Below are positions 19,778 to 30,074 of a stretch of 64,000 nucleotides of DNA, piece by piece; positions within the stretch are counted from its first letter, which is position 1, and the number at the start of each line of letters is the position of its first letter. The stretch spans positions 1,364,001-1,428,000 of the forward strand of contig NZ_CP077107.1 in NCBI RefSeq assembly GCF_019263745.1, written 5' to 3'. This DNA is from Methanospirillum hungatei. Lineage in GTDB: Archaea; Halobacteriota; Methanomicrobia; Methanomicrobiales; Methanospirillaceae. Both the position numbers and the translations under genes were made by a program. Under the pieces are notes generated by a model. The model made no database searches. It was not told the DNA's origin and saw only the letters and a program-made list of their open reading frames with translations.

Positions 19778-21073
19778 TCAAATTTGCTGCCCATTTAACA
19801 ATAACTGACTGCGATGAGCAGGGAGATACGAAGGATCAGGCGGAACAAATCCTCGTCTCATCGGGCGAGAAAGATGCCGCCTCGCTCCAGGAGGAACCTC
19901 ATACCAACCTGGTGTGATTGTCCGTGATTCAAATGTTATCTCCGGTATTTTTTCCCTGGCCCCACAACGTTTACATTTAAACCCTTTTTTATAACCGGCG
20001 CTGGTCATGCGTTTTCCACATTCCGGACAAAGAGGAGGGGTTTCTTTTGAGTATGGCTCTGCAGAAAAGACGTAGATCTTTTCCAGGTTGAGGGTTTCTT
20101 TTAGATAACTTCCGGCAACCAGTAATTCATCGCCTGGCCGTAATGACCGTACTATGTCTCTGAATTTTTTGGTTGGCTCAAACGCCATACAGGATATCAC
20201 AACTTCACGAGTCTTGAAATCAAAAGAGACATGCCCTCCCACGCCAGTTTTCGGTTTTGTGCACACAAATCCTCTCATGAGATATGATATGCCATTTTGA
20301 GGGAGGCCTGAATCATAAAATACGAGATGGGCATCAGTTCCCTGATTTGTCATCCATATCTGATACATACCGGGTTTTTCAGATTGAATCGCCGAATATG
20401 CGTGATCAACCGAATATGGTGAATCGCCCCTGATTCCAAACAAAACCGGATCCGGAGTATGCGGGATACAGACCGGACTATTCAAATCAGAATCCCAGGT
20501 GTCCCAGGTGTGAGGAGATGTAATATCTTCAGAGAGACGAAGACTATCTGCATCAACTTCTCTTGGTAGCGAGAACCGTCCTGGTTCTCTATATGCAAGC
20601 AGTTCCCAGGTGTGATCAGGAAATTCACTACAGACAGCAGCGGCGGCTCCGATAAGACCACGTCCAAGTTTATATCCCTGGTAGTGGAGAACATGCGAAG
20701 GAAGGAATGAACGTGCTTCATCGATGGTGCAAATTCCGCTGACAGCTTTCCAGTAAAAATCAGATGGCGGCTTCTTCAAAGAGACTACAATTCCAGGATG
20801 AGTATTTTCACAGGATAATGATGCATGTTTTAAAACAATACTGCATGTAAGATCAAACGTATAATCTGGATCACCGATTACGGACAGAGAAATCGCTGCG
20901 TTTCCGCGAGTTTTGTATGGTATGGTAGGATTTAACCTTACCAACCGGGTACTGATTATTCTCATACCCTTCGCTTTGATAATGGTAGCCAGAAGAGCAC
21001 CAAGCCAGGTAGTACACATACCATCCGGAGCATCGGTATCATCCAGACCGATATAAAAATGAATATTTGTCAT
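19778..21073 (-). CDS. tiaS: tRNA(Ile2) 2-agmatinylcytidine synthetase
   Basis: A 431-residue archaeal TiaS. It attaches agmatine to C34 of the CAT-anticodon tRNA-Ile so that it reads AUA. The start carries the kinase-like IGLDDTDAPDGMCTTWL motif and RTRGNAAISLSV-type sequence follows. An OB-like domain and a C-terminal zinc ribbon (CPECGKRM ... CKRCGAREK) bind the tRNA. It is divergent from the HTH gene at 21204. Confidence 0.94.
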   Translation of the reverse strand: MTNIHFYIGLDDTDAPDGMCTTWLGALLATIIKAKGMRIISTRLVRLNPTIPYKTRGNAAISLSVIGDPDYTFDLTCSIVLKHASLSCENTHPGIVVSLKKPPSDFYWKAVSGICTIDEARSFLPSHVLHYQGYKLGRGLIGAAAAVCSEFPDHTWELLAYREPGRFSLPREVDADSLRLSEDITSPHTWDTWDSDLNSPVCIPHTPDPVLFGIRGDSPYSVDHAYSAIQSEKPGMYQIWMTNQGTDAHLVFYDSGLPQNGISYLMRGFVCTKPKTGVGGHVSFDFKTREVVISCMAFEPTKKFRDIVRSLRPGDELLVAGSYLKETLNLEKIYVFSAEPYSKETPPLCPECGKRMTSAGYKKGFKCKRCGAREKIPEITFESRTITPGWYEVPPGARRHLSRPMRRGFVPPDPSYLPAHRSQLLLNGQQI

Positions 21074-21174
21074 ATTTTTTCATCTGCTCCCCATATTGAG
21101 TGATTCTACAAGATTAGGCCCATATGGATTTTTGGTCTAATAACCACCTGCGCACCACATTCCTTATGTACAGG

Positions 21175-21185
21175 AATTATACAAG
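21175..21185 (+). promoter_or_regulatory. Promoter of the HTH regulator gene (leaderless)
   Basis: GAATTATACAAG-type TATA sequence centred about 24 nt before the ATG at 21204. No Shine-Dalgarno sequence precedes the ATG, so the transcript is probably leaderless. Confidence 0.5.
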
Positions 21186-21203
21186 TACCAAATACGGTAG
21201 TAC

Positions 21204-22124
21204 ATGTCCCAGGATCGTCTGCTTCGTAATGTCATCAGTGTGATGATCATGGCAGGATATGAAGTATCCGAAGTTTTCGCAATGAGACCTAAGAGTTTTG
21301 ACATCATTGCCGGAAATGGTGAACGGATTGTTGTCCTGAAGGTGATTTCTCATATTGATAGCATCAGTGAAGAAAATGCACGGGACCTGGACAGGATTGC
21401 CCGCAATCTCAGTGGAACACCGCTGATTGTTGGTGAGAGAGCCAGGGATGCTGAGCTGGAACGAGGTGCGGTTTATGTCAGGTATGGAATTTTTGCGATA
21501 AACTACCCAACCTTGCATGACTATTTTGTAGAAGATTCACCACCTCTCATTTATGCATCACCAGGAGGTCTCTATGTGAATATCAGCGGTGAACGCCTTC
21601 GTGAACTTCGTGAACATTCTAACCTTTCATTAGGAGATCTTGGTCAGATACTAGGTGTTTCCAGGCGAACTGTTGCGAAATACGAATCAGGAATGGGGAC
21701 TACCATTGAAATTGCTCTCAGAATTGAAGAGACGTTTGATTCAGGAGTAGTAGAGCCTATTGATCTGATTCAATCCAAATCGCAGTTCAAAGAACATAAT
21801 AATCTCACAACCCCAGAGGAAATGCCGATTCAGGCTGCAATTGAGGAGATGGGGATGCATGTCCAACCCATGCATCATGCTCCTTTCCAGGCTCTCGTAA
21901 GATATGATTCTCACACAATATTGACAGGATATGGATCATCTCAGAAGGTAGCCAGAAGGGCAGGAATCATAGGCAACATTTCCCAGGTGACGCGAACTCA
22001 TGCCATGTGTGTAATGACCGATGATCACAGGCAGCGCAGAATAGGGCGTACTCTGATGATTGGAGAAGATTCCCTCCTTTCTCTTGATGAACCTGACGAC
22101 CTCATCAACTTGATTCTAAACTGA
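21204..22124 (+). CDS. Archaeal HTH-type transcriptional regulator (COG1395 family)
   Basis: A 306-residue regulator. Residues about 1-110 form an alpha/beta domain of unknown role (KVISHIDSISEENARDLDRIA); an XRE-type helix-turn-helix follows (ERLRELREHSNLSLGDLGQIL, then GVSRRTVAKYESG, about 128-170); a C-terminal domain comes next. Members of this family are found across archaea, often annotated only as putative regulators. It lies 53 nt upstream of the thermosome gene in the same direction and might regulate it, but that gene has its own TATA box. Confidence 0.85.
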   Translation: MSQDRLLRNVISVMIMAGYEVSEVFAMRPKSFDIIAGNGERIVVLKVISHIDSISEENARDLDRIARNLSGTPLIVGERARDAELERGAVYVRYGIFAINYPTLHDYFVEDSPPLIYASPGGLYVNISGERLRELREHSNLSLGDLGQILGVSRRTVAKYESGMGTTIEIALRIEETFDSGVVEPIDLIQSKSQFKEHNNLTTPEEMPIQAAIEEMGMHVQPMHHAPFQALVRYDSHTILTGYGSSQKVARRAGIIGNISQVTRTHAMCVMTDDHRQRRIGRTLMIGEDSLLSLDEPDDLINLILN

Positions 22125-22127
22125 TAT

Positions 22128-22172
22128 TTTTATATAGAACCACTAAACAACCTTATCCTACAACGTGGTGAT
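22128..22172 (+). promoter_or_regulatory. Promoter and ribosome site of the thermosome gene
   Basis: TTTTATATAG at about 22128-22137 is a strong TATA box just after the regulator gene stop. GGTGAT at 22167-22172 complements the 16S 3' end and lies 5 nt before the ATG at 22178. Confidence 0.7.
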
Positions 22173-22177
22173 ATTTT

Positions 22178-23833
22178 ATGGCTACACAACTTGGAGGACA
22201 GCCAATTCTTATTCTTAAAGAAGGAAGCTCCCGTACTCGCGGGCGCGATGCACAGGGCATGAACATCGCCGCAGCAAAGGCCGTTGCAAATGCAGTCCGG
22301 ACTACACTCGGACCAAAAGGCATGGACAAGATGCTGGTCGATACCATCGGTGATGTTGTCATTACCAACGATGGTGTAACCATCCTGAAAGAGATGGATA
22401 TCGAACACCCGGCTGCAAAGATGATGGTTGAAGTCGCAAAGACCCAGGATGATGAGGTCGGCGATGGAACTACCACTGCAGTAGTTATTGCAGGAGAACT
22501 CCTGAAACGCTCTGAAGAACTCCTCGAACAGGATGTTCACCCAACGGTTATCGCACATGGATACCGGATGGCAGCAGAGAAGGCACAGGACCTGCTCAAG
22601 ACCATTGCAATCGATGTCAAGGCAAAAGATACCAAGATACTTAAGAAAATTGCAGAAACTGCGATGACAGGAAAGGGCGCAGAGGCAGCAAAGGAAAAAC
22701 TCTGTGATCTTGTAGTCAAAGCAGTCACCATGGTTGCAGAGACTGATGGAACGGTTGACACTGAAAATATCAAGATTGAAAAGAAAGTCGGTGGTTCAAT
22801 CGAAGATTCCGAGATCATTCTCGGCATGGTCATTGATAAGGAACGTGTTCACCCGGGCATGCCTGAAAAAGTCACCAAGGCTAAAATCATGCTCCTCAAC
22901 GCCGCTATCGAGTTCAAGAAAACCGAAGTGGACGCTGAGATCAATATCACCAGCCCGGACCAGCTCCAGGCATTCCTTGATGAAGAAGAGCGGATGATTA
23001 AGGCCATCGTTGACAAAGTTGTCAAGAGTGGAGCAAAAGTCGTCTTCTGTCAGAAGGGTATTGATGACATAGCACAGCACTACCTTTCAAAGGCAGGAAT
23101 TCTTGCGGTTCGCCGTGTTAAGAAATCAGACATGGAAAAACTCAACCGTGCAACCGGTGCATCCATCATCTCCAGCATCGATGCAATCCAGGGATCCGAA
23201 CTTGGATTCGCAGGCTTAGTTGAGGAACGCAAAATCTCCGGCGAAGAGATGATCTTTGTTGAAGAATGCAAGAACCCGAAGGCTGTCTCTATCATCGTTC
23301 GTGGTGGAACTGAACATGTCGTTGCAGAACTTGACCGTGCCTTTGAAGATGCAATCCGCGTAGTCGGTGTTGTCCTCGAAGACAAGAAGTGTGTAGCTGG
23401 TGGCGGTGCTCCGGAGACTGAACTCTCATTACGTCTTCGCGAGTATGCAGCAAGTGTCGGTGGCCGTGCACAACTCGCTATCGAAGCATTTGCAGCAGCA
23501 CTCGAAATTATCCCCCGGACCCTTGCAGAGAATGCAGGTCTTGACCCAATCGACATGCTTGTTGAACTTCGTGCAGCACATGAGAAGGGTCAGAAGACTG
23601 TTGGTCTGAATGTCTTTGAAGCAAAGCCGGCAGACATGTACAAAGAAGGCGTTGTTGAGCCTCTCCGTGTCAAGACCCAGGCAATTGCAAGTGCAGCAGA
23701 AGCAGCAGTTATGATCCTGCGGATCGATGACATCATCGCATCAGCAAAATCAGCAGCACCTGACATGCCACCAGGCGGAATGGGAGGCATGGGCGGTATG
23801 GGTGGAATGGGCGACATGGGCATGGGTATGTAA
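22178..23833 (+). CDS. Thermosome subunit (group II chaperonin)
   Basis: A 551-residue type II chaperonin subunit that builds the two-ring ATP-driven folding chamber of the archaeal cytosol. Visible are [13 protein letters not shown], the ATP motif [23 protein letters not shown](T) near residue 405, and a flexible Gly-Met-rich tail (GGMGGMGG repeats). Length and sequence are normal. Codon choice is strongly biased and the ribosome site is strong, as expected for an abundant protein. Confidence 0.97.
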   Translation: MATQLGGQPILILKEGSSRTRGRDAQGMNIAAAKAVANAVRTTLGPKGMDKMLVDTIGDVVITNDGVTILKEMDIEHPAAKMMVEVAKTQDDEVGDGTTTAVVIAGELLKRSEELLEQDVHPTVIAHGYRMAAEKAQDLLKTIAIDVKAKDTKILKKIAETAMTGKGAEAAKEKLCDLVVKAVTMVAETDGTVDTENIKIEKKVGGSIEDSEIILGMVIDKERVHPGMPEKVTKAKIMLLNAAIEFKKTEVDAEINITSPDQLQAFLDEEERMIKAIVDKVVKSGAKVVFCQKGIDDIAQHYLSKAGILAVRRVKKSDMEKLNRATGASIISSIDAIQGSELGFAGLVEERKISGEEMIFVEECKNPKAVSIIVRGGTEHVVAELDRAFEDAIRVVGVVLEDKKCVAGGGAPETELSLRLREYAASVGGRAQLAIEAFAAALEIIPRTLAENAGLDPIDMLVELRAAHEKGQKTVGLNVFEAKPADMYKEGVVEPLRVKTQAIASAAEAAVMILRIDDIIASAKSAAPDMPPGGMGGMGGMGGMGDMGMGM

Positions 23834-23862
23834 GTACCCCCATACCAAACACTCATCTAAAA

Positions 23863-24369
23863 TTATTCAAGAAGGGATGACGATGTTTCTGTTGTCCCGG
23901 TTAAAATTTTTTTCACATCAACCCAGATAATAAGTCGTTTGTCTGATTCACGGTTTTCTGATCCATCTGTTTTAATTCCCTCGTCTTCACCCAGTTTTAT
24001 GATCCCCTGAACATATTCGGTAAGATGCTCATCAACCCCACGAATATTCGTGTCAATATTAATCTCATCAACAGTCAGAACACTGTGAACCTCATCAACA
24101 ATTACTCCGACACTGGTATTTTCAAAAGCATCAGGAACCAGAACCATAATCTTTTGTTCATTTCGTTCCTTTGCAGGTGAAATTCCAAGAAGATGATGCA
24201 AATTTATTATTGTAGTTATTTCACCACGTAGGTTGAGAAGACCAGTTACATGAGAAGGTGCCCGCGGGATTGGTGTAATCGGTAGCATCTCTACAATTTC
24301 ACGGGCAATCCCAATATCCATGGCATAAGATTCTCCCCCTAAGTCAAACTCGAGAATTTCAACTACCAT
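23863..24369 (-). CDS. cheW: Chemotaxis coupling protein CheW
   Basis: A 168-residue CheW-type adaptor linking receptors to the CheA kinase. Its two beta-barrel halves are recognisable from FDLGGESYAMDIGIAREIVEML, VTGLLNLRGEITTIINLHHLLG and VGVIVDEVHSVLTVDEINI. The gene is divergent from a cytoplasmic receptor gene at 24960, a likely partner. A TATA-like GAATATATC about 15-22 nt before the ATG suggests a leaderless or near-leaderless transcript. Confidence 0.93.
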   Translation of the reverse strand: MVVEILEFDLGGESYAMDIGIAREIVEMLPITPIPRAPSHVTGLLNLRGEITTIINLHHLLGISPAKERNEQKIMVLVPDAFENTSVGVIVDEVHSVLTVDEINIDTNIRGVDEHLTEYVQGIIKLGEDEGIKTDGSENRESDKRLIIWVDVKKILTGTTETSSSLLE

Positions 24370-24959
24370 ACCTGATGAGTGATATATTCTTTACAGGTTT
24401 CAATCTTTGGAATGACAAATACAAAAGAAGTGTTCGTTGAAAATAATCAGGGAATGTGGAAAGCAGGAGAATAACACCTGCCTATGTGTGCTGATTATAA
24501 CCCCCCGGATATCTCATGCCTGATATGTTCACACAAATCCCTGACAATAGTTCAATATTTGAAGACCAATATATAAATTTTCGGTAATATTTTTCAAAAA
24601 TCTTTTAATGAATGAAATGAACGGGATACATGAGAATTTTTTATAACTGCGAGAAAAGTGTATTCTAGATTTTATTTTTCATTTAGAATTATATATAAAA
24701 AGAAAACCCAGATTTTCTTATAATGAATGAAATATACTACATAAAATATTAGAACATGAGAATACACGAATTGACTCATTTTTTTCAGATTGCGGAGTAA
24801 TTCCGCGCAGATATTCATCACTATATTGCCCCTTCATGGTTACCTGCGGCAATGGAGCAACCATTTTCAGGAAAAATCAAGAAGGAATCATTTTCAACTT
24901 TACAGAGAAAGCATTACTATCTGAACGTTAGCAGGGGCATTTTTAAACAGGGAAGTAGT
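24370..24959. promoter_or_regulatory. Intergenic region between cheW and the chemoreceptor
   Basis: About 590 bp of AT-rich sequence. Besides the cheW promoter near 24381-24391, a strong plus-strand TATA box (ATTATATATAAAAAG) lies at 24689-24703, predicting a receptor leader of over 200 nt. A small hairpin GCGGA-GTAAT-TCCGC lies at 24792-24806 in that leader. I see no gene; an ATG at 24852 extends the receptor frame by 36 residues of low-quality sequence. Confidence 0.45.
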
Positions 24960-27257
24960 ATGGCTGGAAATCCAATTAAAGTATTATTTGTTGAGGATAA
25001 TGAAGATCACGCCTTTCTTGTTATCCATGAGTTGAAAAAGGGTGGGTATGATCCGCTTCTGAAACGAGTTGAAACCCTGGAGGATGTACGCTCATCACTA
25101 GACTCTGAAAAATGGGATGTAATTCTTTGTGACTACAGTCTGCCTGGATTCAACGGTGTTGATGTAATCGAAGAATACCGAAAACGTGATCTTGACTACC
25201 CGTTTATCATTGTTTCCGGAGAAATTGGAGAAGATACTGCAGTTACCCTGATGAAACGAGGCGCTCACGACTATGTTTTCAAAGGGAATCTGTCACCTCT
25301 CCTTCCTGTTATCGAACGAGAGATCCGAGAAGCGGAAAACAGGAAAAAGCGTCGTGAAATTGAAGAATTACAGCGAGCTGAAGCGATAAAATTCAGGGCG
25401 ATGATTGATTCTTCGTATGATGCCATCACACTTTTTGACGATGATATCCTGATAGAATGTAATGCGACTACTCCTCAAATCTTCAAAGTCCCAAATTCGG
25501 ACACGATAATAGGAAAATCTATCTACTCCCTGGTTCCTGATAAACAAGCAGATGGCACATTATCGAGAGATTTTTTTAGCAAAATTATTACATCTGCCAA
25601 ACAGGGTATGGCCCAGGACGTTGAGTGCATCATAAACCGCTTTGATGGCTCGACCTTTGATGTTGAACTCACCCTGACAATTCTCAATCTTCCTGAAGGG
25701 CCACGTATCCAGGCCACATTCCGTGACATTAGCGAGCGGAAGAAAGCAGAGCGTTCAATGCACGAGCAAATGGAGACCATAAAAGAGCTTCAGCAGCAGG
25801 AGATGACAATGATTAATCAAAACCCGCTGCCACTCCTTCTTATGGATCTGAAATTAAAAATCCAAAAAGTAAATGCTTCATTTTTGGAGATGAGCGGGTA
25901 TTCTGAACAGCAACTACTTTCAATGCGGGCGAATGATTTTAAGGTTTTAGAAAAATCCGGATCAGGTCTTCGTGATGCCCTTACGACGAAAAAAGCGGTA
26001 ACCGGTCAACTCATCGTAGAATTCCCGACAGGTGTCCACCATATTGAACAAGATATTATTCCGCTTCTGGATAAGCATCACGAAGTGGTCAGTGTCATGT
26101 CCACATATAAAGACAAAACAGAGGAGATACGAAAAGAGAAGGAGATCCAGCGGATGATGAAAGAAGCTGAAGAACATGCGAATCTGCTGGATATTGCTGC
26201 ACAAGATATTGGAGAAGCCTTTGCCCTGGTTTCGAACGGTGATATGACAACAGAGATACTGAAACGGGAAAACGATCCGCTCCTGCTTGTCAAAGATAAT
26301 GCAAATAAAACCATCGCAGAACTTCGAAAAGCACTTCAAAAAGTAAGCAGAGTCTCAACCAGCGTCTCGGAAAATATGGGAGAGATAAGTAAAGGTTCTT
26401 CAGATATTGCCCAGGCTACACAGGCAGTTGCAAAAAATACCATGCAGTCATCAGAAATTGGAAAAAATCTGATAGAACACATGGAAGATATAACAAATCA
26501 AATTTCCACTCTGTCTGCTTCCAATGAAGAGATTACCAGCACAAGCCAGGAAGTATTGCGCCATGCACGGGATGTTGCAACACGAGGTGGACAGGCGCAG
26601 ACACTTGGCAATGAGGCAAATGATAAAATGGGCCTGGTAATGAAGATTGCCCAGGAAAGCGTTGAGGATATTGACGAACTAAACTCACAAATCAGGGAGA
26701 TCAATAAAATCGTCAAGATGATCAATGACATAGCCGGTCAGATCAACCTGCTTGCCCTGAATGCAGCTATTGAAGCAGCCCGTGCTGGTGATGCTGGAAG
26801 AGGGTTTGCTGTTGTTGCAGGAGAAGTCAAGAACCTAGCTGCTGATGCCCGGAAGGCTACAGATCATATTGCAGATGTAATTACTGCAATTCAGCGGAGT
26901 AGTGAAAAAACCTCAACTGCAATACGATCATCCCATTCTGAGATCGCAATCGGTGTGGAAAGTGTAAACAAGACCATTGAATCCTTAAATATCATGGTCA
27001 GTGGTGCTTCAGAGGTTACCCGGGATATGGGCGAGATTGTTCGGGCGATAGAAGATCAAGCAAACATTGCTACATCAATTGTCAACACAGCCCGTGATGG
27101 AATAAACCTGACACAGGATAACCTCACTCAGATAGAAGAGTTGTCAGCCCTGGCAGAATCTGTTAGTGCATCAGTCCAGGAGATCAATAGTGCAATTGTG
27201 GAAGTAGAGGAACTCTCCGGAGAACTTCGAACACAGATACAGGCATTTAAAATATAA
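24960..27257 (+). CDS. Soluble chemoreceptor with receiver, two PAS and MCP signalling domains
   Basis: About 765 residues from the ATG at 24960 ([17 protein letters not shown]). A response-regulator receiver comes first (acidic pair in VEDNED, phosphoacceptor Asp in ILCDYSLPG, Lys in FKGN), then two PAS domains (about 135-260 and 275-395), a HAMP-like helical segment, and a methyl-accepting signalling domain with the canonical tip [19 protein letters not shown] and [13 protein letters not shown]. No membrane segment is visible, so it senses inside the cell. Having a receiver in front suggests input from a histidine kinase. CheW is encoded divergently next door. Confidence 0.92.
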   Translation: MAGNPIKVLFVEDNEDHAFLVIHELKKGGYDPLLKRVETLEDVRSSLDSEKWDVILCDYSLPGFNGVDVIEEYRKRDLDYPFIIVSGEIGEDTAVTLMKRGAHDYVFKGNLSPLLPVIEREIREAENRKKRREIEELQRAEAIKFRAMIDSSYDAITLFDDDILIECNATTPQIFKVPNSDTIIGKSIYSLVPDKQADGTLSRDFFSKIITSAKQGMAQDVECIINRFDGSTFDVELTLTILNLPEGPRIQATFRDISERKKAERSMHEQMETIKELQQQEMTMINQNPLPLLLMDLKLKIQKVNASFLEMSGYSEQQLLSMRANDFKVLEKSGSGLRDALTTKKAVTGQLIVEFPTGVHHIEQDIIPLLDKHHEVVSVMSTYKDKTEEIRKEKEIQRMMKEAEEHANLLDIAAQDIGEAFALVSNGDMTTEILKRENDPLLLVKDNANKTIAELRKALQKVSRVSTSVSENMGEISKGSSDIAQATQAVAKNTMQSSEIGKNLIEHMEDITNQISTLSASNEEITSTSQEVLRHARDVATRGGQAQTLGNEANDKMGLVMKIAQESVEDIDELNSQIREINKIVKMINDIAGQINLLALNAAIEAARAGDAGRGFAVVAGEVKNLAADARKATDHIADVITAIQRSSEKTSTAIRSSHSEIAIGVESVNKTIESLNIMVSGASEVTRDMGEIVRAIEDQANIATSIVNTARDGINLTQDNLTQIEELSALAESVSASVQEINSAIVEVEELSGELRTQIQAFKI

Positions 27258-27258
27258 A

Positions 27259-28194
27259 TTAAAAGAAATTTTGAGTGGCATAATAATATTCTCCATCAAA
27301 TGCCACCCCTATTCCTATTTTTTCATGGGCAGGAAGGAGTAATGCTTCCTTATGAGGAGGACTGTCCATAAAGGATTCAACTGCTACTCTGGCAATTTCA
27401 TGAGGATCATCGTTTAATATCTCCCCAAATCCATAGACATTCTTCTCCACGGGAATTTTTACAATGTTTTCCCCAATGCCAAAAAATGATGAGCCGTCAG
27501 ACAGAATCCGGGATTGATCATAATGATGTCGTTCTGCCCGGTCTACTGGGTCTTCTCCATCTGGATTGGTATGATCAAAAAAATCCCTCTTCGCCATGTC
27601 CTGACTGTGCTCCACAGCAATGATGTCAAGATCTGAATCCCGGGTTAATGCCCCAAGACTTCTCAATGCCCGTTCCTCATTTGAAAAATCAAGGATAATA
27701 TCTGCGATCTGCTCGTTTAACCACTCCTGAGGCCGGGTATAGGTACCCTCGATGACAACCGTACCACCGGTGATAGCGTCATTTTCAGGATTCGGATCAG
27801 GAGTCAGTGAAAAACCTGCTCCAAATACTGCACCTGCTGTATATGAACCAGGAGGAATTGTATCAGGCAGTGTACCTAAAAACTCCCGATGAGCGGTCTC
27901 TCCAGGCCGCAGAAATGAAAATTGCACTGAGCCGACTTCATAATCTGCCGGTGTAATCTCATCATCCAAAGAAAGATACAGGATTACTTTTCGGCTCATC
28001 GAGATCATGTGACCATAGTTTACAGCAGTAATTCTTCCGAAAAAGGGTGCTTCTGGTGCAGACGATGGTTGGACATCAAGAGAGACCAGCCCGAGATCAG
28101 CAGATGTTTCCTCACCAGTTGCACAAAATGGAATGATAAGTAACAGGAAAAGACAAACAAAATTTATACACTTTTTTCTATTGATTCTCATCAT
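27259..28194 (-). CDS. Secreted CAP-domain (SCP/PR1-like) protein
   Basis: About 311 residues from MMRINRKKC. A signal peptide is followed by a CARDB-like beta domain (SLDVQPSSAPEAPFFGRITAVN, PGETAHREFLGTLP, about 35-145) and a C-terminal CAP domain (LNEQIADIILDFSNEERALRSLGAL, VEHSQDMAKRDFFDHTNPDG, IGENI, HKEALLLPAHEKIGIGVA). CAP proteins are extracellular; substrate and role here are unknown. The frame opens 13 codons further up but the basic-hydrophobic signal begins at the double ATG. Confidence 0.88.
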   Translation of the reverse strand: MMRINRKKCINFVCLFLLLIIPFCATGEETSADLGLVSLDVQPSSAPEAPFFGRITAVNYGHMISMSRKVILYLSLDDEITPADYEVGSVQFSFLRPGETAHREFLGTLPDTIPPGSYTAGAVFGAGFSLTPDPNPENDAITGGTVVIEGTYTRPQEWLNEQIADIILDFSNEERALRSLGALTRDSDLDIIAVEHSQDMAKRDFFDHTNPDGEDPVDRAERHHYDQSRILSDGSSFFGIGENIVKIPVEKNVYGFGEILNDDPHEIARVAVESFMDSPPHKEALLLPAHEKIGIGVAFDGEYYYATQNFF

Positions 28195-28260
28195 TTTTCT
28201 GAACCAAAAATTGTTGCAGAATAAAACTCTCATCTGAAAAATGTTAGTGTTTCTGGTAAT

Positions 28261-28725
28261 TCAAAACCGGAACCACCGCATCATCACAATCGCATCTTCT
28301 GTATCTGCATAATATCCACAAATCTGAAACACCGGTTCATATCCAAGTTTTGTATAAAACTGAATTGCGCCGGTATTCGAAACTCTGACTTCCAATTGCA
28401 TGGCAGTAGCTTTCTGAACCATAACAGCCTGCTCTGCCCGTTTGACCAATGCAGTACCTATCCCTGAATTTCTCTTATCCGGTGCTACAGCCAGACTACA
28501 GATATGCCCGTACCTTTCTTCACCGGTATTCTCAACACCACAGATGATATACCCTTTAATAGTCCCAAGGGATTCTGCGATAAATACTGTATCAGCAAAG
28601 GTCGCGATGGCCTCTTCAAGCGTTTCACGCGCCCAGGGATCCGGGAAAGAACTTCGTTCAATCCACTGTACACCCATAATATCCACCGGAGTCATTTTTC
28701 TGATCCGGAGACTTCCTTCCTGCAT
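28261..28725 (-). CDS. rimI: N-terminal acetyltransferase RimI-like
   Basis: A 154-residue GNAT acetyltransferase of the RimI/archaeal Ard1 family, which acetylates protein N-termini. Motif A is seen in ICSLAVAPDKRNSGIGTALV (acetyl-CoA loop RNSGIG), with LEVRVSNTGAIQFYTKLGYEP typical of RimI. The ATG at 28725 is preferred to the TTG one codon earlier. It is divergent from the DUF1015 gene. Confidence 0.9.
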   Translation of the reverse strand: MQEGSLRIRKMTPVDIMGVQWIERSSFPDPWARETLEEAIATFADTVFIAESLGTIKGYIICGVENTGEERYGHICSLAVAPDKRNSGIGTALVKRAEQAVMVQKATAMQLEVRVSNTGAIQFYTKLGYEPVFQICGYYADTEDAIVMMRWFRF

Positions 28726-28799
28726 CAAAGCCTGTACTGATCTGTCAGTGTTATCATATAGAAACAGGGGAATATAGGTAAGAACACCTGGTGCCTGAC

Positions 28800-30059
28800 A
28801 TGGTTCATGTATATCCTTTTAGAGCAGTAAGACCTGCCCCAGGAAAGGCAGAAGAGATTGCTGCAGTCCCTTATGATGTGGTTAGTGCTGAAGAAGCACG
28901 TGAGATCATCTCAAACCATCCGTTCAGTTTCCTCCGGATAAGCCGGGCTGACGCACTGGTTCCAGACATTGATCCCTACAGCACTGAAGTCTATGAACTT
29001 TCCCGCAATATTTTTGATGAATATCGGGAAAAAGGCCTTTTTATCCAGGACGAAAAGCCTGCAATGTATGTGTACCGGGTATACGACGCAGATAAAACCT
29101 ATACCGGTATTGCATGTTGTGCTGATACAAGGGAATATGAAAGCGGGGAGATCCGGCGTCATGAACTCACCCGGTATGATAAGGAAGAAGATCGGACCAG
29201 GCATATTGACACCATGAATGCCAATACCGGTCCGGTTGTTCTTCTCCACGGAGCTCATGCAGAGATAAAAAATATTTTGAAAAAAGTAGTTGAGGGGAAC
29301 TCGCCGGATATGGTAACCTCTGCAGCCAATGGCAGCAGACATGAGATCTTTTCAATAACCGATTCAGAAATTCTTGAACGACTCTCTGAAATATTTGTCT
29401 CTATTCCAGCACTCTATATCGCTGATGGTCATCACCGGTGCAAGTCTGCGGTAAATATTGTTGAGAAAAGAAAAAAAGATGGAGCGAAAGTCCCTGAAGA
29501 GACGCATCATGTCCTGGGTGTAATATTTGCCGAGGATGAAGTCAAGGTACATGGGTATAGCAGACTCCTCACTGACCTCTCCCCCTTAACTCCGGAGAGT
29601 TTCTTAAAAAAGATTTCAGATATCGCACATATCACACCATATGGGGAGGCTGACAGGTCATCCTTTGCTTTAAAACCAAAAATAGGTGGAAAAGAAGATC
29701 ACGTTTTTCATTTATACATCAAAGGAACCTGGTATGAATGTGTTATCCCCCATAATCCTAAGATAACAGATATCAGAGGTCTTGACGTGAGTGTTCTTCA
29801 GGAACAGATTCTGATCCCCTTCTTAGGAATCACAGATCCTCGAGGTGACCCCAGACTCCAATACCTGGGAGGTGCCCGTCCGATTCGCGATCTGATGACA
29901 AAGGTTGACAGCGGAGAGTTTGCTGCAGCACTAGCAATGCAGCCAGTGGATGTAAGAACGGTATTTTCTATTGCAGATGCAGGTGGAATTATGCCACCAA
30001 AATCAACATGGTTTGAACCAAAACTCCTAAGCGGACTACTGGTTCATCTGCTTGAATAA
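28800..30059 (+). CDS. DUF1015 family protein
   Basis: About 419 residues of the DUF1015 family (YPFRAVRP near the start, AVPYDVV, NPFSFLRISRAD-type sequence, YIADGHHRCKSA, and DPRGDPRLQYLGG near the end). The conserved DGHHR block resembles a catalytic or phosphate site, but no function is established to my knowledge. I choose ATG 28800 because GGTG at 28790-28793 lies just upstream and a TATA-like TCATATAG lies near 28754-28764; a GTG at 28791 is the alternative. Confidence 0.85.
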   Translation: MVHVYPFRAVRPAPGKAEEIAAVPYDVVSAEEAREIISNHPFSFLRISRADALVPDIDPYSTEVYELSRNIFDEYREKGLFIQDEKPAMYVYRVYDADKTYTGIACCADTREYESGEIRRHELTRYDKEEDRTRHIDTMNANTGPVVLLHGAHAEIKNILKKVVEGNSPDMVTSAANGSRHEIFSITDSEILERLSEIFVSIPALYIADGHHRCKSAVNIVEKRKKDGAKVPEETHHVLGVIFAEDEVKVHGYSRLLTDLSPLTPESFLKKISDIAHITPYGEADRSSFALKPKIGGKEDHVFHLYIKGTWYECVIPHNPKITDIRGLDVSVLQEQILIPFLGITDPRGDPRLQYLGGARPIRDLMTKVDSGEFAAALAMQPVDVRTVFSIADAGGIMPPKSTWFEPKLLSGLLVHLLE

Positions 30060-30074
30060 AAAAAATCTATTTTT
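30058..30074. terminator. Convergent terminator
   Basis: A8 followed by T5 between the DUF1015 stop (plus) and the secreted-protein stop (minus) gives oligo-T on each coding strand, likely ending both transcripts. Confidence 0.5.

Noticed and set aside
23770-23830. Gly-Met repeats at the end of the thermosome gene as a frameshift or repeat element
   Set aside because: This is the usual flexible tail of group II chaperonins.
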